Source: a virus
Virus record (IMG/VR): IMGVR_UViG_3300008108_000039
Span: 103,480-167,479 of that record
Length of the DNA: 64,000 nt
Reading direction: 5' to 3' (one strand)
Below the pieces are notes generated by a model. The model did not search any database. It had not been told where the DNA came from and saw only the letters and a program-made list of their open reading frames with translations. Position numbers and translations under genes: made by a program. Positions 1-8,356 of the stretch are shown piece after piece (position 1 is the first letter of the stretch; the number at the start of each line of letters is the position of its first letter).

Positions 1-1567
1 CACCTGAAGATGAATATGATGCAGTAGCAGCTATAATAATACTTACTGAACCTGTTAAAGATCCAGTTACATTTAAAGGTGATGCTATTGATGATGTTAA
101 AAAGTTAAATGTCCAACCGTTACTAGCTCCTGATGCTGTAGTAAAGGTTATACTACCTGTAGCTCCTTGTTCTATTTGGTTTGAAGTTGCTCCTAATTGT
201 ACAGTTGCAGTTGGTGTTACTGTTGGGTTACCAGGGTTTGTTTTACTTAAAGCTCCTGTTAATGAAGCACTTCTAACAAGTATAGTTCCATCAGCAGGAT
301 TACTAGCTGTTACTTGTAAATTATATACAAAACTTCCAGAAGTTATTGTAGTATAATTTAATGTAGTTCCGGTTCCAGTTTGAGCTAATAAAACAGAACC
401 TGTAAATATTGAAGCTGAAATTAATGTATATCCATTATTAGACCATACAGCTGATGCTGTATAATCATCTAAAACTCTATTAAATCTATCTGTATTAAAA
501 GTAGAATTAAATGAAAATGAAGTTATTGAATGTGTTGCTGGGGTTCCAAAAATAAGTTTAAGTCTACCATCAACAAAAGTTACTGCTACTTCAGTAGAAT
601 AATCTAATACTTCTATTTGTGATAGAGTTTCTATACTAGAAGTTACATATTGTATATTCGATAAACCAGCATACGATGATGATAAAGCATAGGACGATGA
701 AATAGGATTTCCATTAGTCCATATACTACCACTTCTTACTAGTGATTGTCCTGTAGTTGGACTTGTTATTCTAACATCATGTAATTCATCAAGTTCATAA
801 CCGTTATCGATTCTAACATACATAGAACCATTAATTCCCTGAACTCTTAATACTTGACCTAATCTTACTCCATGTAATGGAGCTAATGGAGCTGAACCAG
901 TCATTGATCCGCTTGATGCTAAGAATAATAATTGTCCTGCTGTATAAAGAGATGTATCTATACCTAATAACTTACCTTCTGTCATTACATAACCAAAGGC
1001 TTGATCAGGTATATCTTGATTAGTTAATCCTAAAGTATTTGCTGAGTTAGCATCGTCAGTCCAATCCGCTAAAGCTATTAATGCATTATCACCTGTAGCT
1101 CCTGATATTCTAACAACTTTTCCTTTATCAATTTGTTGACCTGTAGTATTCTTAACGTATATAAGAACATCTTGGGTATTCATTGATCCCTCAGCAAATG
1201 ATGCTGATAAAGCATAGGATGAACTTATTGCATTTGAAACAGAACCACTAAAATATGATGCTGATAAAGCATTGATTGCCCAACTAGCAGTTCCGAATAA
1301 TGAACCTGTAAATCCTTGTGTTGCTGTAGCAGAACCTGTTATTATTAGGCTACCAGAAATAAAAGCCGAACCAGTAAAAGGAAATCCAGTTCCTGTTCCT
1401 CCACCACCGCTTCCTATTTCTACTATACTTTGGACTCCATTATCTTTTTTAAGGAATACCTTACCATCAAAAGTGTTTATGGCTAACTCACCAAGATCTA
1501 ACGATGAAGTTGTTGGAACTTTGCCAGGAACGGCACTGCGTTTAAGTTGTAGTTTATTTACAGCCAT
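1..1567 (-). CDS. Tail fibre-like protein, C-terminus beyond window edge
   Basis: The frame opens at an ATG complementary to 1565-1567 and stays open to the window edge (about 522 codons), so the 3' end is missing. The N-terminus (MAVNKLQLKRSAVPGKVP) is followed by the segment GELAINTFDGKVFLKK and a Gly/Thr linker near residue 53. This opening is typical of phage fibre or collar proteins, whose first 40-60 residues attach to the particle. The rest is Ser/Thr/Gly-rich with recurring SSYAxS-type segments, as in trimeric beta-structured fibres. It is the most distal gene of the structural run. The start is preceded by AGGA and by a TATTTATA box 57-64 bases upstream. The fibre role is inferred from composition and position; receptor binding is unproven. 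Confidence 0.75.
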   Translation of the reverse strand, partial: MAVNKLQLKRSAVPGKVPTTSSLDLGELAINTFDGKVFLKKDNGVQSIVEIGSGGGGTGTGFPFTGSAFISGSLIITGSATATQGFTGSLFGTASWAINALSASYFSGSVSNAISSSYALSASFAEGSMNTQDVLIYVKNTTGQQIDKGKVVRISGATGDNALIALADWTDDANSANTLGLTNQDIPDQAFGYVMTEGKLLGIDTSLYTAGQLLFLASSGSMTGSAPLAPLHGVRLGQVLRVQGINGSMYVRIDNGYELDELHDVRITSPTTGQSLVRSGSIWTNGNPISSSYALSSSYAGLSNIQYVTSSIETLSQIEVLDYSTEVAVTFVDGRLKLIFGTPATHSITSFSFNSTFNTDRFNRVLDDYTASAVWSNNGYTLISASIFTGSVLLAQTGTGTTLNYTTITSGSFVYNLQVTASNPADGTILVRSASLTGALSKTNPGNPTVTPTATVQLGATSNQIEQGATGSITFTTASGASNGWTFNFLTSSIASPLNVTGSLTGSVSIIIAATASYSSSG

Positions 1568-1607
1568 ATATATGGGTCCTTTTTAATAGTATATACTAGG
1601 TATAGTA

Positions 1608-1631
1608 GCTTATATAAGCCACGTATAAATA
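1608..1631 (-). promoter_or_regulatory. Palindrome plus TATTTATA box upstream of fibre gene
   Basis: The 70-base gap holds a perfect 12-base palindrome (GCTTATATAAGC, 1608-1619) next to a TATTTATA box on the coding strand (1624-1631). The 13-mer CACGTATAAATAT (plus strand, 1620-1632) occurs again at 5918-5930 before the gp13-like gene. This may be a promoter for the fibre gene. Confidence 0.35.
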
Positions 1632-1637
1632 TTGCTA

Positions 1638-1865
1638 TTAGTAAGAACCAGCATCAATAATGTCAACGTTTATTGAGCCACTTGTATTTAATGAAGCTGA
1701 TGCTACAGATGGAGCATTAACTATAAAGAATGAACCAGAAACATTTAATGCTGTTTTTGTTGGATTATCTTGTACTGCAGATAATGAGCCTGATACACTA
1801 AGTTCATTAGTGTTTGCATTATAACTAATATTACTAAGTATTTGTTTAAGTTTTAATCGTGCCAT
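1638..1865 (-). CDS. Small Ser-rich virion protein, unknown
   Basis: This 75-residue protein has a basic start (MARLKLKQILSNISY) followed by alternating short beta-like strands with repeated SGS turns (SVSGSLSAV, NVSGSFFIV, NTSGSINVD). The pattern resembles fibre shafts or small fibre-tip proteins. It follows its upstream neighbour by 2 bases, so the two are probably co-translated, and it lies between a tail completion gene and a fibre gene. I do not recognise the family; a small accessory fibre or connector is the best guess. Confidence 0.5.
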   Translation of the reverse strand: MARLKLKQILSNISYNANTNELSVSGSLSAVQDNPTKTALNVSGSFFIVNAPSVASASLNTSGSINVDIIDAGSY

Positions 1866-1867
1866 TA

Positions 1868-2194
1868 TTATGCAAATTTTCCTATTGCTATTACTTCATC
1901 GTCTGCTTCTAGAGAAAAACCTATAGAATTTGTATCAAATGTTATAGATACTCCCCCCGAATAATTATTAAATGAAACAAAAGATGATGGAATATTTTGA
2001 CTGTTTATGAAAAATATAAAATTATTTATAGTAGTAGCTGGTAGTAAAGATGATGGTTGTAATATAGTAGCTCCAGTAAATATTGCTGTATTAGGAACAG
2101 TAATAATGTCTGCTTTAATAGATTTATTTGTATTAATATACAAAATATCTTGTGGAGATAGTGCTTGATTTATATTAATATATGCATTTGCCAT
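1868..2194 (-). CDS. Stand-alone copy of the C-terminal domain of the gp15-like protein
   Basis: This 108-residue protein is a near paralogue of the last ~100 residues of the preceding gene. Shared blocks include KADIITVPN, LPATTINNFIF and the identical ending EADDEVIAIGKF. The domain looks like a small beta-sandwich. Its start codon shares a base with the stop of the upstream gene, so the pair is translationally coupled. The most likely origin is a tandem duplication followed by separation of the domain. It would be a virion surface or collar decoration; exact function is unknown. Confidence 0.65.
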   Translation of the reverse strand: MANAYININQALSPQDILYINTNKSIKADIITVPNTAIFTGATILQPSSLLPATTINNFIFFINSQNIPSSFVSFNNYSGGVSITFDTNSIGFSLEADDEVIAIGKFA

Positions 2195-3447
2195 TATTGA
2201 AATTTTCCTATTGCTATCACTTCATCATCTGCTTCTAAAGTATATCCTAATAAATTAGTATCAAATTGAACTCTAACACCAGAACCATCAGCTACGAACG
2301 AAGCTACAGATGAGGGTACATATTGTCCATTGATATAAAATATAAAATTATTAATTGTTGTAGCTGGTAACTGTGATGTAGCGGGTGGGTTTAATATTAA
2401 AGCTCCAGTAAATAATGCTTGATTAGGTACTGTGATAATATCAGCTTTAAGTGGTTTATTTGTATTTAAGTAGGTTAAATCACCAAGAGCCGCAGCATTA
2501 ATAGTTGTATTATAAACAACATTTCCATCACCAATAAATGAAGTGGAACCTACAGTATTATTAGCAGGCATTTGAGCAGCAGGATTAACATTATTAAGAT
2601 TTTCAACAGTTTCTAAACCAAATACAACCTGAGCTTTGGAATAATACATATTAGAGGCAGCTGCTCTTTTATTAATAGTATCTGGTATTAGGTATCCATT
2701 TAATGTTAGAGTGAAGTTTGTTCTTGCTGCCATATCTTCACCTTGTTGCATTATAGTTGTAATAGCAAAGTTATCTATTCTAACTCTAAAATTCCATCGT
2801 GAATAATCTCCCCAATATGAATCAGAAGCATATTCAATAGCTTCAATTAATTTATTGTTTTGTTCTACAAAGTTTGTAAATAAAACACAATCATAAGTTA
2901 CGGTTACATAATCAGGTACTACAGAAACATAGTATTGTTTTGAAGGTATTCTATTAGTTAAAACAGAAAAATTATCATAAAAGTTTTTAGCATTATATTT
3001 AGTTTCAAATACTTGAAATAAATGACTTTTATTACCATCTAATTTATTACCTAAATTTCTATCTTTTTCAACATTAGTACGATAATACATGATAAGAGGA
3101 GCCATTATCTTTCCAGCAGCATCACGATAATATCCATCGTTTTGAACAGCTTTCCATCTTTCAGAACTACCATATAATATAGGTACAGGAACACGAGTAT
3201 TATTTTGTATTACTGTAGGTTTAATAACATTACTAAAATAATAGTGTATTGCTTGATCTATATCTGTTAAACTAACAGCCATGTCTTTTACATCATCATT
3301 TTTATGTGATATATCTAAAGCCCTATTTCTAGAAAATACATTTTCCCCATCACCATCTGGTTTGCCCATATTACTTAAATATGGGTCAACAGATGCTTGT
3401 GATATTTCAGCAGCTGTACGTGGTCTTGGTTTTATAGGGCGTGGCAT
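2194..3447 (-). CDS. Tail sheath stabiliser / tail completion protein (T4 gp15-like) with extra C-terminal domain
   Basis: The protein has 417 residues. Residues about 60-260 follow the T4 gp15 pattern: FSNVIKPT, then RVPVPILYGSSERW (gp15 has RVPITYASKEHF), then a beta-rich block PDYVTVTYDCVLFTNFVEQ with a following helix, and TNFTLTLNGYLIP (gp15: EWSLTFEVNGWMYP). gp15 forms the hexameric ring that caps the tail and docks it to the neck. The last ~100 residues are an added domain absent from T4 gp15 and duplicated as the next gene. The gene lies just downstream of the neck genes, which supports the call. The N-terminus is Pro/Arg-rich (MPRPIKPRPR). Confidence 0.65.
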   Translation of the reverse strand: MPRPIKPRPRTAAEISQASVDPYLSNMGKPDGDGENVFSRNRALDISHKNDDVKDMAVSLTDIDQAIHYYFSNVIKPTVIQNNTRVPVPILYGSSERWKAVQNDGYYRDAAGKIMAPLIMYYRTNVEKDRNLGNKLDGNKSHLFQVFETKYNAKNFYDNFSVLTNRIPSKQYYVSVVPDYVTVTYDCVLFTNFVEQNNKLIEAIEYASDSYWGDYSRWNFRVRIDNFAITTIMQQGEDMAARTNFTLTLNGYLIPDTINKRAAASNMYYSKAQVVFGLETVENLNNVNPAAQMPANNTVGSTSFIGDGNVVYNTTINAAALGDLTYLNTNKPLKADIITVPNQALFTGALILNPPATSQLPATTINNFIFYINGQYVPSSVASFVADGSGVRVQFDTNLLGYTLEADDEVIAIGKFQ

Positions 3448-3830
3448 TATATTCTACCTTGTTTTTGTAATGCTAATAATTTATCTAAAGCATTCATAGC
3501 TTTAAATAATTGATTATATAATTTATTAATTTCTTTAGCTGTATTTTTTATATCAGGATTAGAAGAAAACATAAATACATCAAATTCTCTTTTATTTTGA
3601 ATTACATCTCTTTTAATTTGATCAATTTTAGGTAAACTAATTACTTGAGACGTTGAAGTTTCAGGACGACTAGGATCTGGAGGTAAATTAACTAATATTG
3701 ATCCTTTTTTTAATAAGTCTTCATATTCTTCTGGTGTTAAATCAGCTATAGTAATTTCTTTACCTGGTTCTCTATCAGCGTATATCTTTTTTGGTTTCTC
3801 TAACTCTAATAAATCTATTAATTTTATCAT
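3447..3830 (-). CDS. Neck-region protein with MIKLIDLLE leader, unknown
   Basis: The 127-residue product begins MIKLIDLLELEKPKK, one of five proteins here with the MIKL(I/V/L)(D/E)(I/L)LE leader proposed as a capsid-targeting peptide. LELE at 8-11 could be a prohead-protease site. The middle is Pro-rich (LPPDPSRPETS) and the C-terminal half is helical (EINKLYNQLFKAMNALDKLLALQKQ). It lies between gp14-like and gp15-like genes, touching the next gene by one base. Family not recognised. It could be a head-tail connector component or a packaged protein. Confidence 0.55.
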   Translation of the reverse strand: MIKLIDLLELEKPKKIYADREPGKEITIADLTPEEYEDLLKKGSILVNLPPDPSRPETSTSQVISLPKIDQIKRDVIQNKREFDVFMFSSNPDIKNTAKEINKLYNQLFKAMNALDKLLALQKQGRI

Positions 3831-3832
3831 AA

Positions 3833-4402
3833 TTATAATCTTTCTAAGTTTATACCTAAGGTTTCAACACGAGCATAGTGTGCTGTAACAATAATTGAAA
3901 TTGATAAACCAAAATTATCATTATCAGATGAAAATGAGTATTCTGGTTGTTTACCTACAAAAAGTTGATTTTCTACAACACTATCAACTTCATAATAGTC
4001 ATTATTCCACACAATAACATCTCCTACTTCTGGTACTATATTATATGATGTTGATATAGTAGAAGTATACCCTCCAGCTACATATCTTATATTTGTATAG
4101 TTAATAGGATCTTCATCATATCCTGCTAAATCATCTTTTAAAAATCTACAAGTTATATCTTGATTAACATCAGGACCAAAATTATCTGTAGTCCACTCAG
4201 GTGGTGTTCTTTCTATTAAGCAATTTATTAATACAGGATCATTAAATATTTTAGTACCATTAGCTTCACCATATAAATTATGTTCAGATCTTTCTAAATT
4301 TATTTTATAATATCCTACTTGTTGTTGAATAATGTTGTTTACCAATTCACGATTGATATGTCTAATTAATGAGGCATCACGAGCGGTTCCAAATAAACTC
4401 AT
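3833..4402 (-). CDS. Neck protein, T4 gp14-like
   Basis: This 189-residue protein has the layout of the T4 gp14 family: an N-terminal helix with (A)SLIRHINRELVN, a reference to a short-lived fold with LERSEHNLYGE, and then the block PEVGDVIVWNNDYYEVDSV. The last corresponds to gp14 PKEGDLIYFPMDNSLFEI, including the following QLFVGKQPEYSF. gp14 together with gp13 closes the head after packaging and presents the docking surface for the tail. The gene sits four bases downstream of a small leader-bearing protein and next to the gp13-like gene, the expected context. Identification rests on motif order, not on a search. Confidence 0.6.
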   Translation of the reverse strand: MSLFGTARDASLIRHINRELVNNIIQQQVGYYKINLERSEHNLYGEANGTKIFNDPVLINCLIERTPPEWTTDNFGPDVNQDITCRFLKDDLAGYDEDPINYTNIRYVAGGYTSTISTSYNIVPEVGDVIVWNNDYYEVDSVVENQLFVGKQPEYSFSSDNDNFGLSISIIVTAHYARVETLGINLERL

Positions 4403-4406
4403 ATTA

Positions 4407-4745
4407 TTAGTATTGTCCTACTTTTTCAATAGTGTTAAAGCGCGGAATAAACTGTAATAAACCTTGTATTTTATTAGCTGATAAAGCATCCATTTTAATT
4501 GAGTCAATAGCAGCTTTAGGTTCTTTTAAAGCAAGATACTTTATTTTAAGTAAAGCATATTGGTGTTTATCAGTACTTTTACTTCTAAGAAAATCATTTT
4601 GTTCAACAGTAACTACTACTACGTCCTTTAATCCTCTAATTTCATTATAAATAAATACTTGGTTAACATTTTTTGAAGTTTTAATTAATACTTCAATTTT
4701 ATATAATACAAGAGCTTCTGTTAATATGTCTATTAATTTAATCAT
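4407..4745 (-). CDS. Small virion-region protein with cleavable leader MIKLIDILTE|A
   Basis: The protein has 112 residues. The first ten (MIKLIDILTE) followed by Ala make a textbook T4-type prohead-protease site (hydrophobic-x-Glu, then Ala). The remainder (YKIEVLIKTSKNVNQVFIYN onward) alternates strands and helices like a ferredoxin-type fold, with KIKYLALKEPKAAIDSIK near the end. It lies between gp13- and gp14-like genes, directly abutting the former. If the leader is cut, the mature product is ~102 residues inside the head or neck. Function unknown; similar small proteins accompany neck genes in environmental T4-like phages. Confidence 0.6.
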   Translation of the reverse strand: MIKLIDILTEALVLYKIEVLIKTSKNVNQVFIYNEIRGLKDVVVVTVEQNDFLRSKSTDKHQYALLKIKYLALKEPKAAIDSIKMDALSANKIQGLLQFIPRFNTIEKVGQY

Positions 4746-5900
4746 TTAGAAAATATAAATTGGGAGAGGTATATTATTTAGTTGTTTTTGAATATATTCT
4801 GTTTCACTAGCTTGATTTTCAAGTTGTGTTTTACGAGATGTTACATCTAAAGTTGCACGTAATTGTGTTAAAAGATCTTCTTTTTCTTTTCTAGCATCAG
4901 TTAATAAATCCTGTTGATTTAATGTTACCTCAGCTCCAGGAATAGGTACTGTACCATATTTTCCTCTAACATATGCTAAAGTTTCTTTTATTAAAGCTAA
5001 AGCATATTGACGAATCCACTGTTTACCAATTGAATTAATTTGTAGATAAACTGGATTTTGGTATGGTACATTTGATACATTAGTAACTAAATTAGTTCTA
5101 CTATCTACTACAGGATTATTTCTTTCATCTACTAATATATAATGAAACCATAATTTATCATTGTATCCTGGAGTAACTGTTGTAGGTATAGGAAATAATC
5201 TTAATTTATTATTTACTAAATCAAATGAAAATGCTGATTTTCTAATTTGATCATTAAATTCAATAGCTTGAATTTTCATTACATCAAAGAAAATAGGCAT
5301 TAATAAAAAGTTAATACCAGGTGAAAATTGTCCAAACCCAAAGGTTTCAAGTAGTGATTGAATACCAGTACCTGTACCTGCATATGGATCAAAATAACGA
5401 ACAATTGCAGGAGGAGATTCAAAAAATACTTTTTTTACTTCAATAGATCCAGTTATACCTGAAGCCGATACAGCTGCTTGTAAATCATAATCTTGTACTC
5501 CTGATATTAAGGTACATGAACCAGTATATATATTAATTTTTCCACCAGTTCCCGCTTCAGTAGCATATGTTTCTGAGATTCGAATTATGCTACCCATATT
5601 AGGTGTTACAACAGCATTATTTAATGAATTTCCTGTTGTAGTACCTTCTAAATTAAGATAATTTTCGCGAACTTTCCATTGGTATACTTCATTACCATAA
5701 GTAGTAACTGCTTCTTCAAAAGCAGCATAAAATGATCCTGATTGTAATTCAACTTCTACTAAGGGGTATCCTAGACGACTTGCACACCATTGTGCTACTT
5801 TATCTGCAGATCCTGAAAATTCAGTATCTGTATCATAAAATCCAAATGGTGTTTGGCCAGGATTAAATGCTGATGTTCCATTCCAAATTGCTACGTTCAT
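4746..5900 (-). CDS. Neck protein, T4 gp13-like
   Basis: The 384-residue protein carries the gp13 signature near residues 33-70: a helix (KVAQWCASRLGYP), then LVEVELQSGSFYAAFEEAV, then YGNEVYQW. T4 gp13 has LKDVILRRLGAP, then INVELTPDQIYDCIQRAL, then YGEYHFD. gp13 joins gp14 to form the head-completion neck ring. The central region is beta-rich, and the C-terminus is a long helix (LNQQDLLTDARKEKEDLLTQ) followed by a short tail. It is longer than T4 gp13 (309 residues). A TATTTATA box lies 22-29 bases upstream, between it and the PhoH gene. Confidence 0.65.
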   Translation of the reverse strand: MNVAIWNGTSAFNPGQTPFGFYDTDTEFSGSADKVAQWCASRLGYPLVEVELQSGSFYAAFEEAVTTYGNEVYQWKVRENYLNLEGTTTGNSLNNAVVTPNMGSIIRISETYATEAGTGGKINIYTGSCTLISGVQDYDLQAAVSASGITGSIEVKKVFFESPPAIVRYFDPYAGTGTGIQSLLETFGFGQFSPGINFLLMPIFFDVMKIQAIEFNDQIRKSAFSFDLVNNKLRLFPIPTTVTPGYNDKLWFHYILVDERNNPVVDSRTNLVTNVSNVPYQNPVYLQINSIGKQWIRQYALALIKETLAYVRGKYGTVPIPGAEVTLNQQDLLTDARKEKEDLLTQLRATLDVTSRKTQLENQASETEYIQKQLNNIPLPIYIF

Positions 5901-5921
5901 TATTAAGTAGTATTTATCACG

Positions 5922-5929
5922 TATAAATA
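5922..5929 (-). promoter_or_regulatory. TATTTATA box before gp13-like gene
   Basis: Coding-strand TATTTATA sits in the 32-base gap between the PhoH-like stop and the gp13-like start. The surrounding 13-mer is shared exactly with the box before the fibre gene. It could be a late promoter. Confidence 0.35.
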
Positions 5930-5932
5930 TAA

Positions 5933-6601
5933 CTACTTTCCGTATTCGTATTCAAGTATTTTACCAACTAAATCGGATCTGTGGTTTTCTTTAAGCTTAA
6001 CCCACTTAATTTCTTCGATTTTTTTAGATAATTCGATAACATAATTTAAGCCGTTTATTTCGCCCGTTTTGGAGTTGATATCGGTCTGTTCATTATCACC
6101 GTTAATAACAATTTTACCACTTTTTCCTAAACGAGTTAATATAGCTAACATTTCTCCTTTAGTAAGGTTTTGTGCTTCTTCTACTATTAGAATATCATCA
6201 ATTGTTTTACCACGAATAAATTGTACTGGTAGTGCTTTTATTTTACCTTCTTCTATTAAATTAGGTACTTCATTCTTATTGGTGCAACATTTATTAAGAT
6301 TTTCAATAAGAGCTTCCATATAAGGATCAAATTTTTCATTTAATGCTCCTGGAAGATATCCTAATGATTTACCCACTTCAATTGCTGCTCGTGTATTGTA
6401 AATACAATTTATTTGTTTTTTCTTTAAAAAATCTAGTGCAGCTTGAGCACATACTAATGATTTACCTGATCCTGCTCTACCTGTTATAACTACAATTTGG
6501 TTTTCTATTATTAATCGTTTTGCTTCTTTTTGTTCTTCATTTAATTGAATAGAACTAATAGCTTTAATATCATTTTTTCTTTCCCGGTTAGGTTCTTTCA
6601 T
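5933..6601 (-). CDS. phoH: PhoH-like P-loop ATPase
   Basis: This 222-residue protein consists almost wholly of the PhoH domain: Q-motif-like NEEQKEAKRLIIEN, Walker A GRAGSGKS (41-48), the PhoH hallmark NTRAAIEVGKSLGYLPG (69-85), Walker B DDILIVEEAQN (135-145), the sensor region KIVINGDNEQTD and an arginine-containing ENHRSDLV near the end. The family is a UvrD/Rep-like helicase relative, common in marine and T4-like phages and often tied to phosphate stress, though its phage role is unresolved. Here it lies among late structural genes between the capsid terminator and the neck genes. A TATTTATA box is 15-22 bases upstream. Confidence 0.9.
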   Translation of the reverse strand: MKEPNRERKNDIKAISSIQLNEEQKEAKRLIIENQIVVITGRAGSGKSLVCAQAALDFLKKKQINCIYNTRAAIEVGKSLGYLPGALNEKFDPYMEALIENLNKCCTNKNEVPNLIEEGKIKALPVQFIRGKTIDDILIVEEAQNLTKGEMLAILTRLGKSGKIVINGDNEQTDINSKTGEINGLNYVIELSKKIEEIKWVKLKENHRSDLVGKILEYEYGK

Positions 6602-6615
6602 ATAACATTATTTGA

Positions 6616-6623
6616 TATAAATA
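6616..6623 (-). promoter_or_regulatory. TATTTATA box before phoH
   Basis: The box lies just downstream of the capsid-gene terminator and 15 bases before the phoH start. A fresh promoter would be needed there because the hairpin should stop upstream transcription. Confidence 0.4.
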
Positions 6624-6632
6624 TAAAAAAGA

Positions 6633-6657
6633 AGACCCGAACATTAAGTTCGGGTCT
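6633..6657 (-). terminator. Rho-independent terminator after major capsid gene
   Basis: A perfect 10-bp stem (AGACCCGAAC / GTTCGGGTCT) with a 5-base loop is followed, on the minus strand, by TCTTTTTTATAT. It lies 38 bases past the capsid stop codon. It would end the abundant capsid transcript before the phoH and neck genes. Confidence 0.9.
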
Positions 6658-6694
6658 CTTATTTATAGCCTTACGGGGCTAAGTTATATTAGGA

Positions 6695-8326
6695 TTAGAC
6701 AGTATCTAAACCGTGTACATACACCTTAGCGTAGTAGTCAGGACGAATCATTCTCTTAGCGTAACGAGTCATCAAACCTTTACGTGGAGTGAAGGTATTT
6801 GGATCGTAAAGCAATGGAGTCATGATTAATGGTACATAAGGAGCAAATACAGCACCACACTCTAAGAACTGATTACCTTTGTAACCCATTAAGATTACGT
6901 TCTCAGTCATGTATGGGTTTTTATAAACCTTGTAGCGGCTGTTTAAGCTACCTACTTTCTGAATACCAAAGTTAAACTCTGATTTTTCACCATCACCATC
7001 AGAAGCAAATCCAGGGATTGATTCAATGATAGTAGCAATTGTCGGAGAGATACACATAAAGTTTGCACCACCTCTTAAAGTTAATTGGTGAATTCTGTTA
7101 GATACTTTTTGTAGTTTAGTACCTAAAGTTTGATACCAACCACCTTGTGTATTAAAGAATGCAGAAGCAGCTGATACAAATGAAGTACCATTCCATACAA
7201 TGTTGTTATTAGCACTCCAGTAATCAACAGTGAAGGCGTTTTGAATCAACATATCTAATAACTCAAGATCAATTTCCATAGAAATATATTGAGATAAGAT
7301 ACCAGTTAATTCAGCTTCAGCATCTACACTATGATAAGCGTTAAGATCCTGAGCAAATTCTGGAGTCCATTGTGCTTTTAACTTACGAGTTCTAGCAACA
7401 ATAGGCTCAGATTTTAACGATACGTTAATTTCAGGAATATTGATAGGTTGAGCTTGAGAAATCTGACCAGCAGTAGCAGATCCGAATGCATCTTCGAAAT
7501 CACCACGAGCAGCAGGAGTAGTAGCTTTGTTATATTGTAATACACCAGAACCACTAGCTTGGTTCATACTAACAAGATCAGCAGTAATGAATACTAATGC
7601 GTTGTTAGAACCACTAAGTCTAGTAAACTGTTGTAACAAGTTAACAGTGTTAATGCTACCAACACCACCAGAACCTGAAACAAAGTTAAATGCTCTAATA
7701 CCTAAAGTATCAAAAGAGCTAGAAACTAAATCATAAGCAGATCCAGAAATAACAATTTTTCTTAAGCTACCAGTAGCATAAGTGGTATCAAAGAAAACAT
7801 CAGCACCAGTTACAGAAGCAGTAGTAAATAATACTGATTGAGTAGCGATGTTCAATGAGTAACCAAATTTACCAGCACCATATAAAGAACCAGTAGGGTT
7901 AGTTACGTTAGTAGTAGGATCAGCACTGTAAAGAGATTGGTTTAAACCTAAAGGCTGTACGTTTGTACCATATTTGAAATCCAAATAGAATACAAGACCA
8001 GAAGGTAAGTTCATAGGTTGAACGCTAACGAACTCTTTTGCAGCGATATCACCAAATACACGGCGAACTAAAGGTAAAGCAACACCAGCCCAGTTTTCTG
8101 AGTTGTAACCACCACCAAGTTGTGAGTTGGTACCACCAGTTTGGCTAGCTTCTGTAACTAATTGTTTAGCTTGGTTTTCAAGCAAGGTAGCCATGACATT
8201 CTTGTCATTTTCACCTTTTAATCCTTCTAACAAACCAGATTTGGTCCATTTAGAGGATAATTTTTTAGCGTCATCCATTACAACTTTGTATTGGTTTGAG
8301 CTTTCTAATAATTGTTGAATGTTCAT
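6695..8326 (-). CDS. Major capsid protein, T4 gp23-like, with protease-cleaved N-terminus
   Basis: The 543-residue protein forms the head lattice. It matches gp23 in order: a charged helical propeptide with LLENQAKQLVTEASQTGG (cut predicted after Glu59, as in T4 gp23 at FLTE|AEIGG), then ALPLVRRVFGDIAA, then VQPMNLPSGLVFYLDFKYG (T4: VQPMNSPTGQVFALRAVYG). The C-terminus holds FAPYVPLIMTPLLYDPNTF and KGLMTRYAKRMIRPDYYA, also gp23-like. The first residues MNIQQLLESS resemble the short leaders seen on many neighbouring proteins. Codon usage and GC are slightly richer than in surrounding genes, as expected for the most expressed gene. Scaffold precedes it and a strong terminator follows. Confidence 0.93.
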   Translation of the reverse strand: MNIQQLLESSNQYKVVMDDAKKLSSKWTKSGLLEGLKGENDKNVMATLLENQAKQLVTEASQTGGTNSQLGGGYNSENWAGVALPLVRRVFGDIAAKEFVSVQPMNLPSGLVFYLDFKYGTNVQPLGLNQSLYSADPTTNVTNPTGSLYGAGKFGYSLNIATQSVLFTTASVTGADVFFDTTYATGSLRKIVISGSAYDLVSSSFDTLGIRAFNFVSGSGGVGSINTVNLLQQFTRLSGSNNALVFITADLVSMNQASGSGVLQYNKATTPAARGDFEDAFGSATAGQISQAQPINIPEINVSLKSEPIVARTRKLKAQWTPEFAQDLNAYHSVDAEAELTGILSQYISMEIDLELLDMLIQNAFTVDYWSANNNIVWNGTSFVSAASAFFNTQGGWYQTLGTKLQKVSNRIHQLTLRGGANFMCISPTIATIIESIPGFASDGDGEKSEFNFGIQKVGSLNSRYKVYKNPYMTENVILMGYKGNQFLECGAVFAPYVPLIMTPLLYDPNTFTPRKGLMTRYAKRMIRPDYYAKVYVHGLDTV

Positions 8327-8356
8327 CTTAAATTGAATTAAGGGGTTTAAAATTTT

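Noticed and set aside
1272-1586. Plus-strand ORF at left edge
   Set aside because: It is opposite the fibre gene, which is open from 1567 to the window edge with a typical fibre N-terminus.
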